DNA from: Shewanella sp. KX20019
Lineage (GTDB): Bacteria; Pseudomonadota; Gammaproteobacteria; Enterobacterales; Shewanellaceae
Direction of reading: 5' to 3'
NCBI RefSeq assembly: GCF_016757755.1
Contig: NZ_CP068437.1
Span: 4,030,001 to 4,094,000, forward strand
Length of the DNA stretch: 64,000 nt
The position numbers and the translations under genes were made by a program. The notes below the pieces were generated by a model, which saw only the letters and a program-made list of their open reading frames with translations, ran no database searches and had not been told where the DNA came from. Below, piece by piece: positions 42,722 through 51,168 of the stretch (positions are counted from its first letter, which is position 1; each line of letters starts with the position of its first letter).

Positions 42722-42831
42722 GTAGATTGATCTTCAAAAAAGTTATAGTCGTTAAATTACGTTATCTACAGTAAATAACAAGTCATAGCCAGCGCATTTA
42801 TAACCTGTTCATTATTGTTCGTTAAAGCAAT

Positions 42832-43803
42832 ATGTTGCCAAATATGTCTCCTGCTGGCGATTACTCGTCAGATGCTGATATAGTCGATGAAGATAACGAG
42901 TGCTACAAGAGTAATGAAATGGACAATTCACACTTGCAAGAGACTAATACCGCAACCGATACATCGACGATGACAAAAGCAGAAGGTGTCACGGCGGCAG
43001 CTGAGGTTATTGCTAATAGACCTCAAAAGGTTGAGCAAACAAGCGCTGAAGAGCGCGAAAGCTCGGTGGCCTATTCGGCTCACACTCCAGTGACTCAAAC
43101 TCAGTGGCAGGGTTTTAATGAAGTTCCACTGCAAAAGATTGATGATCGTCATTACACTCAAGTTCTATACGAAAGTATGTTTTTTTCCTTTGTCGCCTTC
43201 ACCGCCGCATCTCTCATCACCATTTTGCCTGGTGAATTCAGCGTAGTTATTGTCTTAGCTGTTTTAACAACACTACTGTTACTCCTTTGCGCTATTGGCT
43301 ATCTAAGACATTTACAAGCAGCGAAACTTGGCTACGCCGCTTGTGAACATGAGTTTTTGATGGAGAAAGGATTGTGGTGGCATAAGCGCACCTCACTACC
43401 TTACTCTCGACTGCAACACGTTAGCCTTTCTCAAGGCCCACTTGAGCGACACTTTAACTTGTTCACTTTAAAGTGTTTTAGCGCCGGAAGTGGCAGTGCA
43501 GAGATAGAGCTTCCCGGTATTGAACAACACACCGCTGAACACCTACGCCAACACCTACTTGCCCAAGCAGCAAAAGCACATTTAACCGACCCTCTCACCA
43601 CAGAAGCTGTGGCTCTGACAGCTGGTTCTACAGCGGATAGCTTTACAAGTGAGACTATTGAAGCAATTGATTTAGCGAAGGTAGATGCTGAAGCAACCGT
43701 TGATGAGACCGATATACAAGCAGCCGAATCAGAAATTATTGAACCAGACATGATAAGCCCTGAGACTACAGTCAAAAAAGCCGAGGCCAATCATGACCAA
43801 TAA
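42832..43803 (+). CDS. PH-domain (bPH2/YdbS-type) membrane protein with long acidic tails
   Basis: A 323-residue protein. The core (about 80-245) is a YdbS-like unit: two membrane helices (FFSFVAFTAASLITILPG and VIVLAVLTTLLLLLCAIGYL) and a bacterial PH domain (HEFLMEKGLWWHKRTSLPYSRLQHVSLSQGPLERHF). The first 80 and last 75 residues are acidic and low in complexity (E, D, A, T-rich), which is unusual, since YdbS proteins are about 150-170 residues. The stop overlaps the next gene by 11 bases, so it is the first gene of an operon with a YdbT-type partner. Confidence 0.8.
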   Translation: MLPNMSPAGDYSSDADIVDEDNECYKSNEMDNSHLQETNTATDTSTMTKAEGVTAAAEVIANRPQKVEQTSAEERESSVAYSAHTPVTQTQWQGFNEVPLQKIDDRHYTQVLYESMFFSFVAFTAASLITILPGEFSVVIVLAVLTTLLLLLCAIGYLRHLQAAKLGYAACEHEFLMEKGLWWHKRTSLPYSRLQHVSLSQGPLERHFNLFTLKCFSAGSGSAEIELPGIEQHTAEHLRQHLLAQAAKAHLTDPLTTEAVALTAGSTADSFTSETIEAIDLAKVDAEATVDETDIQAAESEIIEPDMISPETTVKKAEANHDQ

Positions 43804-45301
43804 GTTTTCACAGTGGTCATCGCTGTCAGCTTGGTCTGTGATTAGTTTTACGCTGTTCGCCATTAAACAGGTTCTAAGCAGTGGTTACGCATTAATCCCT
43901 GTGATTTACACCGGTTGGAATCAAGGCTTTAGTAGCCCGTGGGTGATTGTGGTTGGGCTGCTTAGTGTAGTTGCAATTCTGGTCTACAGTGTCCTGCAGT
44001 GGCTCAAATTTAGTTTCAAAATTGATAACAATAAGCTCAATATCAAGCATGGGATCATCTTTAAGAAAGTCGATGAGATCCCCTTCAATAAAATCCAAAA
44101 TGTCCGCTTGCAGCAACCACTGTACTTTCGACCGATGGGGCTCTACAGCATTGTGGTCGAAACAGCGGGTTCTAAAGGAAATGAAGCTGAGCTTTCAGCA
44201 CTCGATTACAAAGAGGCACTGGCGCTAAAGAAACACTTGATGACAGAGCAAGAGCATCACAGTGAAACAATGCCCTCTGCAGCCAGTTTGAGCCAGCATG
44301 CTGATAATCAACATAATACAGTTGTGCGGAAAAGTCTGAAAGAGCTAGTGCTATTTGGCCTTTATCAAAATAATGCCATTTGGTTGGCAGTTATTTTAGG
44401 CCCAATTTTTGGTCAGCTAGATTGGGAGTCGATGGAAAACCTGCAATCACTACAAGCTTTCTGGGCTTGGTATGACAGCAATATCGCCGTCAGCATGATT
44501 TTTCAGATAGCATTTGCGCTTTTAGCACTAACACTATTTTACTTACTGTTCTCAATACTCTCCATGACATCAGCAGTATTAAAATATTCTCCCTATCGCT
44601 TAAGTCGCAGTGGCAATACCCTGCATCGTACCGGTGGTATTATAGCGAAGCAAAACGATGCGCTGGCGATAAAGCGTATTCAGGTGGTTAAGTTTTATCA
44701 GCCATTCGTCGGTCGATTATTTAAATTATGGACGGTGTATTTTCAGCAAGTAAAGGGTCACGAAGTTGAGCATCGTGGCAGCAACAATATGTTAGTGCCC
44801 TCGATGAAGCGCAAAGACATTGTTGAACTTCTTCCCAAACTTAAGGGGATAGAGGCAAATGCTAACCAACTACCGAGTCGTTATCAACATATCCATCTAG
44901 GTTGGTTCTGGCGCCGTGGCTGGCTACCTTTGCTGGTTCCGGCAATCAATACCTATTTCCATGGTTTAGACATCTTTACTGAAACCTTATGGGTTGCTGC
45001 GAGCCTGTTCTGCTTAGCTATTTATCTGAGGTATAGCCAATATGGGTATGTGATTGAAGGAGATAACCTCTGGTTTCACTCTGGTTTATTGGGACACAGC
45101 TGGCAGCTTATCGCTTTAAGTAAAGTGCAACATGTAGCCATTACTCAAAGTCCAAATCAACAGCGCAGCCACTTAGCTAATCTAGACATTGGCCTCGCAA
45201 GTGGCACTATCAAGCTACCCTATATATCAATTAATGATGCACAGCATATCGCCGAGCGCTCTCTTACGCTTATTCACAATGATCACCGCAACTGGATTTA
45301 A
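43793..45301 (+). CDS. PH-domain (YdbT-type) membrane protein
   Basis: A 502-residue membrane protein with several helices and three copies of the bPH2 fold. These are at about 80-145 (FKIDNNKLNIKHGIIFKKVDEIPFNKIQNVRLQQP), 285-345 (YRLSRSGNTLHRTGGIIAKQNDALAIKRIQVVK) and 415-490 (GYVIEGDNLWFHSGLLGHSWQLIALSKVQHVAI). It pairs with the YdbS-like protein encoded just before, with an 11-base overlap. In Bacillus, relatives are linked to antimicrobial-peptide tolerance; the role in Shewanella is unknown. Confidence 0.85.
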   Translation: MTNKFSQWSSLSAWSVISFTLFAIKQVLSSGYALIPVIYTGWNQGFSSPWVIVVGLLSVVAILVYSVLQWLKFSFKIDNNKLNIKHGIIFKKVDEIPFNKIQNVRLQQPLYFRPMGLYSIVVETAGSKGNEAELSALDYKEALALKKHLMTEQEHHSETMPSAASLSQHADNQHNTVVRKSLKELVLFGLYQNNAIWLAVILGPIFGQLDWESMENLQSLQAFWAWYDSNIAVSMIFQIAFALLALTLFYLLFSILSMTSAVLKYSPYRLSRSGNTLHRTGGIIAKQNDALAIKRIQVVKFYQPFVGRLFKLWTVYFQQVKGHEVEHRGSNNMLVPSMKRKDIVELLPKLKGIEANANQLPSRYQHIHLGWFWRRGWLPLLVPAINTYFHGLDIFTETLWVAASLFCLAIYLRYSQYGYVIEGDNLWFHSGLLGHSWQLIALSKVQHVAITQSPNQQRSHLANLDIGLASGTIKLPYISINDAQHIAERSLTLIHNDHRNWI

Positions 45302-45303
45302 TC

Positions 45304-45870
45304 ATGGATAAATTAACAGAGAAAACACAGATCACACCCGACACTATTATTAACTTTTGGTTTGAAGAGATTAAGCCGAAACAGTGGTGGGTTAAAGATA
45401 TTGAATTTGATGAGCTGATTAAACAGCGATTCGCTGAGACCTTGGCGCAAGCAGTGCAAGGCGAACTTTACCACTGGCGTGCAACGCCGCAAGGGCGATT
45501 GGCCGAGATTATCGTGCTCGATCAGTTCTCACGTAACATTTTTCGTGATACGCCACAGTCTTTTGCTGCCGATCCAATGGCCTTGGTGTTAGCACAAGAA
45601 GCGGTAGCCCTAAACTATGACGGTGAACTGAAAGACAAACAAGTGCCGTTTTTGTTTATGCCCTATATGCACAGTGAATCACTTGCCATACATGAAGTCG
45701 CTGTGCGCTTGTTCAGCCGTGAGGCAGCGCAAGGTAACCTTGAATTTGAACGTAGACACAGGGCCATTATTGAACAATTTGGTCGCTACCCACATCGTAA
45801 TGCTATTTTAGGCCGCGATTCTAGCCAAGCAGAACTCGCCTTTTTAACCCAGCCAGGATCCAGCTTTTAG
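45304..45870 (+). CDS. DUF924 family protein
   Basis: A 188-residue cytosolic protein matching DUF924: INFWFEEIKPKQWW near the start, GRLAEIIVLDQFSRNIFRDTP in the middle, and FLFMPYMHSESLAIHEVAVRLF and RHRAIIEQFGRYPHRNAILGR towards the end. The fold is TPR-like and helical; activity is unknown. Two bases separate it from the PH-domain gene, so it is the third gene of the operon. Confidence 0.88.
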   Translation: MDKLTEKTQITPDTIINFWFEEIKPKQWWVKDIEFDELIKQRFAETLAQAVQGELYHWRATPQGRLAEIIVLDQFSRNIFRDTPQSFAADPMALVLAQEAVALNYDGELKDKQVPFLFMPYMHSESLAIHEVAVRLFSREAAQGNLEFERRHRAIIEQFGRYPHRNAILGRDSSQAELAFLTQPGSSF

Positions 45871-45919
45871 GTGCAACTTACTCTCGAACGGTTAAGCCTT
45901 CTAACCCACACTAGAAGAG

Positions 45920-46363
45920 CTATTTAACCACGAGTACTGGGCACTTTGCTTTATTAGCTAAGCCTTCGCCAATATTGGGATTGAGCAGATGCGAGATCCC
46001 CTGACGTCCATGACTGGCGATAACAATCATGCCTATTTCACCCAGCTCCGCTTCTGCTAGGATCTCTTTGAGTACCAAGCCAGTGCGAATAACCGTTTTA
46101 ACTGTTAGGCCTGGGTTAAGTTCCTGCTGCACCTCAAGTTGTATTTTCTGCAAGCTTTCAGTCGCAAACGAGGTTATCTGCTGCTCCAACTCAGCAGCAG
46201 CCTCTACCGCAAGCCCATAGTGATGCTCACTAAATGGCTCACTCATTACGTGTAACAAGCGCACACTCACCCCATACAAATTGGCCATTTCAATCGCATA
46301 ATTTAGCGCATGCGACGCCGTGATTGAAAAGTCTGTTGGACATAATATTTGACGAGTACGCAT
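45920..46363 (-). CDS. Universal stress protein (UspA family), type B
   Basis: A 147-residue UspA-fold protein: RQILCPTDFSITASHALNYAIEMANLYGVSVRLLHVM at the start and GMIVIASHGRQGISHLLNPNIGEGLANKAKCPVLVVK at the end. The nucleotide loop keeps G-x2-G but has PN where ATP-binding members have G-S/T, so ATP binding may be lost. It is the second gene of a two-gene unit with the paralogue at 46406. The nearest relative in this window is the protein encoded at 53008-53451, by the shared LSHLL.PNI and the longer middle. Confidence 0.88.
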   Translation of the reverse strand: MRTRQILCPTDFSITASHALNYAIEMANLYGVSVRLLHVMSEPFSEHHYGLAVEAAAELEQQITSFATESLQKIQLEVQQELNPGLTVKTVIRTGLVLKEILAEAELGEIGMIVIASHGRQGISHLLNPNIGEGLANKAKCPVLVVK

Positions 46364-46405
46364 ATACCTCTCCTACTTGAACTTTACGCCTTAGGATCCT
46401 ACGGA

Positions 46406-46837
46406 CTACTTCACCACCAACACAGGACATTGAGCAGCATTAGCTACGATTTCGGTCACGTTGGTATGTAGAAAGTGGGACAGCCCTGTACGACCATGGC
46501 TAGCAATAACTATCATTCCAGCTTCAGATACTTCCGCCTCTTTAAGGATCTGCTCCGACGCAACACCATGACGAATAACACTCTCTACTGACAGGTCACT
46601 CTTTAGCTCTGACAGCAACGAATGCATTTGCGCCGCTGCAGACTCCTCCATACTCTGGGCGAGCTCTTCTGGGGTCACTGTGAGTATTTGGTAGTTCTCT
46701 AGCCCGACTGGCTGGTCAATAACATGAACAAGCCGTAAACCAACATGGTAAAGGTTAGCCATTTCAATCGCATACTTTAGCGCATGCGAAGCAGTTTCAG
46801 AAAAGTCTGTTGGGCATAATATTTGACGAGTACGCAT
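46406..46837 (-). CDS. Universal stress protein (UspA family), type A
   Basis: A 143-residue UspA-fold protein (MRTRQILCPTDFSETASHALKYAIEMANLYHVGLRLVHV ... ASHGRTGLSHFLHTN). The start at 46837 is set by AAGGA seven bases upstream; an in-frame ATG at 46852 lies further out. The ATP loop ends in TN, not G-S/T. It is most like the protein at 52509-52940, from the shared middle (LSVTP-DLA / LTVTPEELA, VIRHG...EQIL) and the HTN. It is the first gene of the minus-strand pair. Confidence 0.88.
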   Translation of the reverse strand: MRTRQILCPTDFSETASHALKYAIEMANLYHVGLRLVHVIDQPVGLENYQILTVTPEELAQSMEESAAAQMHSLLSELKSDLSVESVIRHGVASEQILKEAEVSEAGMIVIASHGRTGLSHFLHTNVTEIVANAAQCPVLVVK

Positions 46838-47009
46838 AACTAATTCCTTCATACATTACATCGTTATGGCTAACCTAGGTATTGTGAGCCAATGAACAAT
46901 AACAAACTTAATTTTAGTCTTTTAACCACTGCTGTGCTTCATTAGTACTTTCAAAAAAATTAGCGTCATAAGGGGTAAACCAGTCTGCCATTTTCGCCAT
47001 CCACTGCAG
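46838..47009 (-). pseudogene. 3' remainder of the SpoIIAA-like gene (approx. 46915-47009) and leader of the usp pair
   Basis: On the minus strand the bases next to the MITE encode LQWMAKMADWFTPYDANFF, then ESTNEAQQWLKD and a stop near 46920. This is the usual C-terminus of the SpoIIAA-like/STAS family, so it belongs to the gene beginning at 47561. The remaining bases (46838-46915) are leader sequence of the usp operon. Confidence 0.85.
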
Positions 47010-47279
47010 TAATACCAGTTCCATTAAATATCTGTTCAATTCAGAGCTCTCTCAGGGCTTTCAATTCCAGACGCATTGTTGAAGATATGGCATTCCCTTT
47101 TAAGGCAATGCAACGCAGCAGTGAAAGTCCTGAGAAGCCCACGTTGTGCGGGTTTAAAATCACTTTATACTGCGCATATGGCTTTCGATATAGAATAACT
47201 ATTAGCTACAACCCACTTGCTTGCCTAAAGTGATTTTAATTCCCGCTGAATGAGCAACTAATTGATGGAATTGGTATTA
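47010..47279. mobile_element. About 270-bp MITE inserted in a coding sequence
   Basis: Bounded by TA on both sides. The terminal inverted repeats are TAATACCAGTTCCATTAA on the left and, inverted on the right, TAATACCAATTCCATCAA. A subterminal inverted pair AAAATCACTTTA / TAAAGTGATTTT lies inside. There is no coding potential. The ends resemble those of the IS630 remnant at 39712-40839 and of the 46-bp element at 33631, so an IS630-type transposase probably moved it. Confidence 0.88.
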
Positions 47280-47561
47280 GGCCCCCTCACCGACAATGGC
47301 TATTTTTTTAAAAGCACGCCCATGGGCCAACCCTAGCTTAAGGTCATCCCATGCGGCCCTTAACTCCCAACCATCAAGTTCAGTCAAATCAGCCAGTACA
47401 TTAATTTCAGGATGTTCCACCCCCGCTAAAGCAGACTCAAGCATAGGCACCATATATTGATAGTCTTCATGGGTAAGTTTGCCTTTCGCAATTAGGTTCA
47501 AATAAAACTGGTTGTCGAAACGTTCAATTCCTACCGATATCCCGTGTCTTTTATCACTCAC
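47280..47561 (-). pseudogene. SpoIIAA-like (STAS-related) gene, 5' part, interrupted by the MITE
   Basis: Begins with GTG at 47561 after AGGAG. It encodes 94 residues (GISVGIERFDNQFYLNLIAKGKLTHEDYQYMVPML ... AFKKIAIVGEG) before a stop formed at the MITE border. The missing end is found beyond the MITE at about 46920-47009. Family members are about 120 residues and membrane-peripheral, of unknown role. Joining the two halves across one TA leaves a one-base frame offset, so a further indel has occurred. The truncated product lacks the final helix. Confidence 0.88.
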
Positions 47562-47601
47562 CTTAATCTCCTTTCGAGGTTCGATCTCAAAGATGGCTTT
47601 T

Positions 47602-47630
47602 AAAGAGCACTCTTTAAAAGAGTACTCTTT
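47602..47630. promoter_or_regulatory. Two tandem palindromes upstream of the SpoIIAA-like gene
   Basis: AAAGAGCACTCTTT (47602-47615) and the perfect palindrome AAAGAGTACTCTTT (47617-47630) lie 15 bp apart, between two divergent genes. Such spacing suits a dimeric regulator binding on one face of the helix, but no owner is known. Confidence 0.45.
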
Positions 47631-47720
47631 TCATTCTAGTGAAGTTTAGCCAATTGGAGTTGATCTCGCTCACAAAGCAAACAGAAGTTTGACCTTTTTA
47701 AAAAAGTAGAATAATATCAG

Positions 47721-47738
47721 ACCGACTAATCAGTCGGT
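47721..47738. promoter_or_regulatory. TetR-family operator
   Basis: ACCGACT-AATC-AGTCGGT is a perfect 18-base inverted repeat 31 bases before the aldehyde dehydrogenase start. Sequence and size are typical of TetR-family operators, and a TetR gene is the second gene of the unit. Confidence 0.8.
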
Positions 47739-47768
47739 TAATTAAAGTACACCTCAGGAGTTTCGTAG

Positions 47769-49196
47769 ATGAACATGCCTATTCAAGCCCAAACAGCATT
47801 GCCGCTGTCGCAGATCTTAATCAATCAACGTGCTCACTATCTTGCGGACCCCTCACCCGCTTATGAAGCAAGAATAGAGCACCTGAAAAGTCTTAAAAAA
47901 GCCATTCTGAGCCACCAAGAAGAACTCATTAATGCGCTTAACGAGGACTATGGCAATCGCTCGGTAGATGACAGCATGATCTCTGACATCATGCCCTGCA
48001 TTAATAATATTAATTACAGCATAAAGCATTTAAAAAAATGGATGAAGCCTAGCCGCCGTCATGCAGGATTGTTGTTGGCTCCAGCCAGTATTAAAGTTCA
48101 GTATCAGCCATTGGGCGTTGTCGGAATTATTGTGCCGTGGAATTTTCCTGTCATGCTGTCAGTCGGTCCGCTTATCACCGCACTCGCAGCAGGAAATCGA
48201 GCGATGATAAAACTGTCTGAATTTACTCCAGAAACCAATAAAATACTAATCGCTATGCTAGCCAGTATTTTTGATCAAAACCATGTTACATGCATCGAAG
48301 GCGAAGCTGACATCGCAGCCGAATTTTCATCGCTGCCATTTGATCACCTCTTATTTACCGGCTCAACAACCGTCGGTCGCCACGTAATGCGTAGTGCGGC
48401 GCAAAACCTGACACCCGTGACTTTAGAACTGGGTGGAAAGTCACCAGTGATTGTTGCCGATGATATCGATATGGACACCGCGGTCGAACGGATGATCTAC
48501 GGCAAGTGCCTTAACGCTGGCCAGATATGCGTCGCCCCTGATTACGTCTTGGTCCCGAAAGAAAAACTTAACGACTTTGTGCAAGCCTACAAACGAAAAT
48601 TTACTAAAATGTACGGCCAAGTCAGTAATAATAAAGACTACGGCAGCATTATTAATCAACGTCAATTTGAGCGGGTAATGCAGGTGCTTGAAGACGCAAA
48701 AGCCAAAGGTGCTAGCGTGATGAGTGCCAATGATGAAGCGATCAACATCGAGCATCAAAAAGTGCCGACGCAGATTATCACTGGCGCGACAGATGATATG
48801 TTGTTGTTACAAGATGAGATCTTTGGGCCACTGTTACCCGTTATCCCTTATGACAACCTACAGGAAGCGATTAGCTACATTAATCAACGTCCGCGTCCGT
48901 TGGCACTGTATTTGATGAGTTTCGATAAAAATACCCAACAAACGGTCATGAATCATACCCATTCGGGCGGTGTTTGTATTAATGAAACAGTATTTCATGT
49001 CGCAGCTGATGACGCCCCCTTTGGCGGCGTAGGCCCGTCAGGCATGGGACACTATCACGGCAAAGAGGGGTTCCTCACCTTTAGCCATGCTAAAACTATC
49101 CTTAAACGGGGTAAGTATTTTAATACTGGTAAACTGATCCACCCTCCTTATGGTGGCTGGTTGCAAAACCAATTAATGAAATTCTTCTTGCGTTAA
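47769..49196 (+). CDS. Coniferyl-aldehyde-dehydrogenase-type aldehyde dehydrogenase
   Basis: A 475-residue NAD(P)-dependent enzyme. Motifs are the Rossmann/catalytic set: VGIIVPWNFPVMLSVGPLITALAAGN, LLFTGSTTVGRHVMRSAA, catalytic glutamate in TLELGGKSPVI and catalytic cysteine in CLNAGQICVAPDYV. The C-terminus keeps PFGGVGPSGMGHYHGKEGF. This wording is that of the coniferyl aldehyde dehydrogenase group (CalB-like), which oxidises aromatic and medium aldehydes. It is first in a two-gene unit with a TetR repressor; the upstream TetR-type operator suggests aldehyde-inducible expression. Confidence 0.88.
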   Translation: MNMPIQAQTALPLSQILINQRAHYLADPSPAYEARIEHLKSLKKAILSHQEELINALNEDYGNRSVDDSMISDIMPCINNINYSIKHLKKWMKPSRRHAGLLLAPASIKVQYQPLGVVGIIVPWNFPVMLSVGPLITALAAGNRAMIKLSEFTPETNKILIAMLASIFDQNHVTCIEGEADIAAEFSSLPFDHLLFTGSTTVGRHVMRSAAQNLTPVTLELGGKSPVIVADDIDMDTAVERMIYGKCLNAGQICVAPDYVLVPKEKLNDFVQAYKRKFTKMYGQVSNNKDYGSIINQRQFERVMQVLEDAKAKGASVMSANDEAINIEHQKVPTQIITGATDDMLLLQDEIFGPLLPVIPYDNLQEAISYINQRPRPLALYLMSFDKNTQQTVMNHTHSGGVCINETVFHVAADDAPFGGVGPSGMGHYHGKEGFLTFSHAKTILKRGKYFNTGKLIHPPYGGWLQNQLMKFFLR

Positions 49197-49216
49197 GCAG
49201 CCAAGGTATCGCATTA

Positions 49217-49789
49217 ATGAGCCGAATAGATAAAAAACAAGCCATATTAGACACTGCGCTGACACTGTTTGTCAGCCAGGGATTTTATGCGACTTCAACC
49301 GCCTCTATAGCCAAAACGGCAGGGGTGGCAACTGGGACGCTATTTCACCATTTTGCGTCAAAAGATGTGCTAATGAACCACCTTTTGCTCTCTATCAAAC
49401 AAGAGTTTGCCTCTGCAATCAAATCACAGATGTGCAGTAAGGGAGATCTTAAACTTGATGCCGAACATCTGTGGCATGTCGCAATTGATTGGGCAATAGC
49501 AAACCCGTTAAAGCAGGAGTTCTTTCAGCAATATTCAATGTCTCCTGCTATCGCGACAGAGGTAAGAGAGCAAGCAATGACAGGTATCCTCAGCTTTATG
49601 GGAGAACTGATCATTCAAGGTCAAAAATTAGGCGTTCTCGCTAATTTTCCGCTATCCTTGATGCTAGAAGGTTGCCACGGACAATACTTGGCCGCGACAA
49701 GATACTTTCTAGACCACCCTGATAGGTGGAATGATGTGACCCATAAACAGGCGAGTTTTTCCATGTTTTGGAATGCGATGAAAACCTGA
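49217..49789 (+). CDS. TetR-family transcriptional regulator
   Basis: A 190-residue regulator. The N-terminal helix-turn-helix is classical (KQAILDTALTLFVSQGFYATSTASIAKTAGVATGTLFHHFASKDVL). The C-terminal ligand-binding half is divergent, as usual. It follows the aldehyde dehydrogenase gene by 20 bases and is probably cotranscribed. The palindrome at 47721-47738 is its likely operator, giving autorepression. Confidence 0.9.
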   Translation: MSRIDKKQAILDTALTLFVSQGFYATSTASIAKTAGVATGTLFHHFASKDVLMNHLLLSIKQEFASAIKSQMCSKGDLKLDAEHLWHVAIDWAIANPLKQEFFQQYSMSPAIATEVREQAMTGILSFMGELIIQGQKLGVLANFPLSLMLEGCHGQYLAATRYFLDHPDRWNDVTHKQASFSMFWNAMKT

Positions 49790-49873
49790 ATATTATGTGA
49801 CAAGCTCATGGAAGAGGTAAACCCTTGTTACAGTCGTTGTAGAAGTAGAGAAGTTATTCAAGGGAGTGAATTT

Positions 49874-50095
49874 ATGTTAAGAATGAAGACTGAGTGCGAA
49901 CACTGCAAGACTAAGCTAGCCCGCAAAGACGTTGCTTATATCTGCTCATTCGAATGTACTTACTGTAAGCGCTGTAGTGAGAAGGTACATTTCACCTGTA
50001 ACAACTGCCAAGGCGCTTTAGTACTGAGGCCACCTAGATTAATCGAGCCGTTTAAGATCCCCGCTGCCGAGCTTAAAAATACCCTTTTTAGTTAG
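49874..50095 (+). CDS. DUF1272 zinc-binding protein
   Basis: A 73-residue protein with cysteine pairs in the DUF1272 pattern: CEHCKTKL, then ICSFECTYCKRCSEKV, then CNNCQGAL. The start at 49874 has AGGGAG upstream; an in-frame ATG at 49808 exists, but its leader is not homologous. Function unknown. Its terminator lies at 50151-50174. Confidence 0.85.
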   Translation: MLRMKTECEHCKTKLARKDVAYICSFECTYCKRCSEKVHFTCNNCQGALVLRPPRLIEPFKIPAAELKNTLFS

Positions 50096-50150
50096 CTAAG
50101 CTTGGTATAAAGGAATAGGTATAGGTAGAGATAAAGACAGCGAGAAAATG

Positions 50151-50174
50151 AAAGGTCAGCAGATGCTGGCCTTT
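50151..50174 (+). terminator. Rho-independent terminator after the DUF1272 gene
   Basis: AAAGGTCAGC-AGAT-GCTGGCCTTT (one G-T pair) followed by ATTATAT. Confidence 0.8.
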
Positions 50175-50479
50175 ATTATATCTGAGTTTTGTGGACTTGC
50201 TGCTTCAATAAGTTAGCCCCAACAACACCGAACATGAGCATCGATTACTGATGATCGATTTCATTTCCTTACTGCTGCTGTAACTGGTTTTTGGACATAA
50301 ATTGGTTAGTACTTAATCTTTGAAAGCAACGATAGCCATTAGGGAAAGTATGGCACTCTAATATTATGCGGTAACGCTGCGTCAAGTTGTGAGTAACTCA
50401 ACCACTGAACCTAACCTATTGTGCCGTCATCACTACCCCTTAAATGCTAAGCGTTCCGAATATGCCTTAACTCTTTGTT
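50175..50479. other. Gene-free region before the cassette array
   Basis: No open frame or repeat of note. The attC-like site begins at 50480. Confidence 0.5.
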
Positions 50480-50573
50480 ATTTAACGCCCTAATAATGGG
50501 TATAAAGTTGTTGGCTAAAATGTTGAGGAACGAAAACAGTCAACTTTTGTCCTTATTTATTAGCTTGTTAGGC
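50480..50573 (-). other. Integron attC site 1 (array end)
   Basis: Read on the minus strand it opens with the core GCCTAAC and ends with GTTAAAT, both fitting the attC cores RYYYAAC and GTTRRRY. Inside, AAGCTAATAAATAAGGAC pairs imperfectly with the right-hand part ATACCCATTATTAGGGC, as expected for a foldable site of about 94 bases. The TAA of the cassette gene lies inside its first core. Confidence 0.78.
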
Positions 50574-51049
50574 TTTTTTGCAAGTAATTAGTACATTGGC
50601 TTCTTTATGCATTGGATTAACTGCTTTAAATTGTAACTTTTCCCCAAGGGATATAACTTCATTTTTAGCCCAATTCTTTTTTACAAGTTGATCATCCGCA
50701 ATTTTTTGTCCTTTCTGTTTGTTAATTTCCGGACTATTAGAAGAAAGAAAGGTCGACTGTTCAAACTTGATATCATAATATTGCTTTTAAAAGTCCAAGT
50801 TCCAATCAACTCAACTTCGAATGTAAAAGAAAACCCATTTTGGTACTCTACAGTCGCTTTAGAAACTTCTAAAAACTGACCATTGGCTTTATAAACTGGT
50901 GAATCATGCACTATTACATCATAAGCCTCGTTATTCATAACATATGGTTCGCAGTCCCAGTTCCCAACTAGCTGTGAGGATGTTGAACCAAATAAATAGC
51001 TAGAGAAAAATATGGATAGAAAAGAGCTGAATATTGTGATCCGTGACAT
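50568..51049 (-). pseudogene. Integron cassette gene 1: exported protein, frameshifted
   Basis: Begins at 51049 with a signal peptide (MSRITIFSSFLSIFFSSYLFGS) and reads ...QLVGNWDCEPYVMNNEAYDV...EVELIGTWTF. The frame then runs into an unlikely end near 50684. In another frame the sequence continues from about 50785 with EINKQKGQKIADDQLVKKNW, then VISLGEKLQFKAVNPMHKEA and stops at 50568 inside the attC core. A single indel near 50785 therefore breaks a protein of about 160 residues. It resembles no family I know. Orientation and boundaries are those of a promoterless integron cassette. Confidence 0.72.
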
Positions 51050-51064
51050 GTATATATCCTTAAA

Positions 51065-51168
51065 GCCTAACGCCCGCATAAGGGGCTGATTAATAGTTTG
51101 CTAAAATGTGAAGCGAAGCGGAACCGAGCAAACTGTTAGCAGTCCCTTTCTTAATGCGCTTGTTATGT
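51065..51168 (-). other. Integron attC site 2
   Basis: On the minus strand ACATAACAAGCGCATTAAG ... CAGCCCCTTATGCGGGCGTTAGGC. The outer cores are ACATAAC and GTTAGGC. The inner arms (GCGCATTAAGAAAGGGACTG against CAGCCCCTTATGCGGGC) are complementary, exactly the layout of Vibrio/Shewanella chromosomal attC sites. Length 104 bases. Confidence 0.88.
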
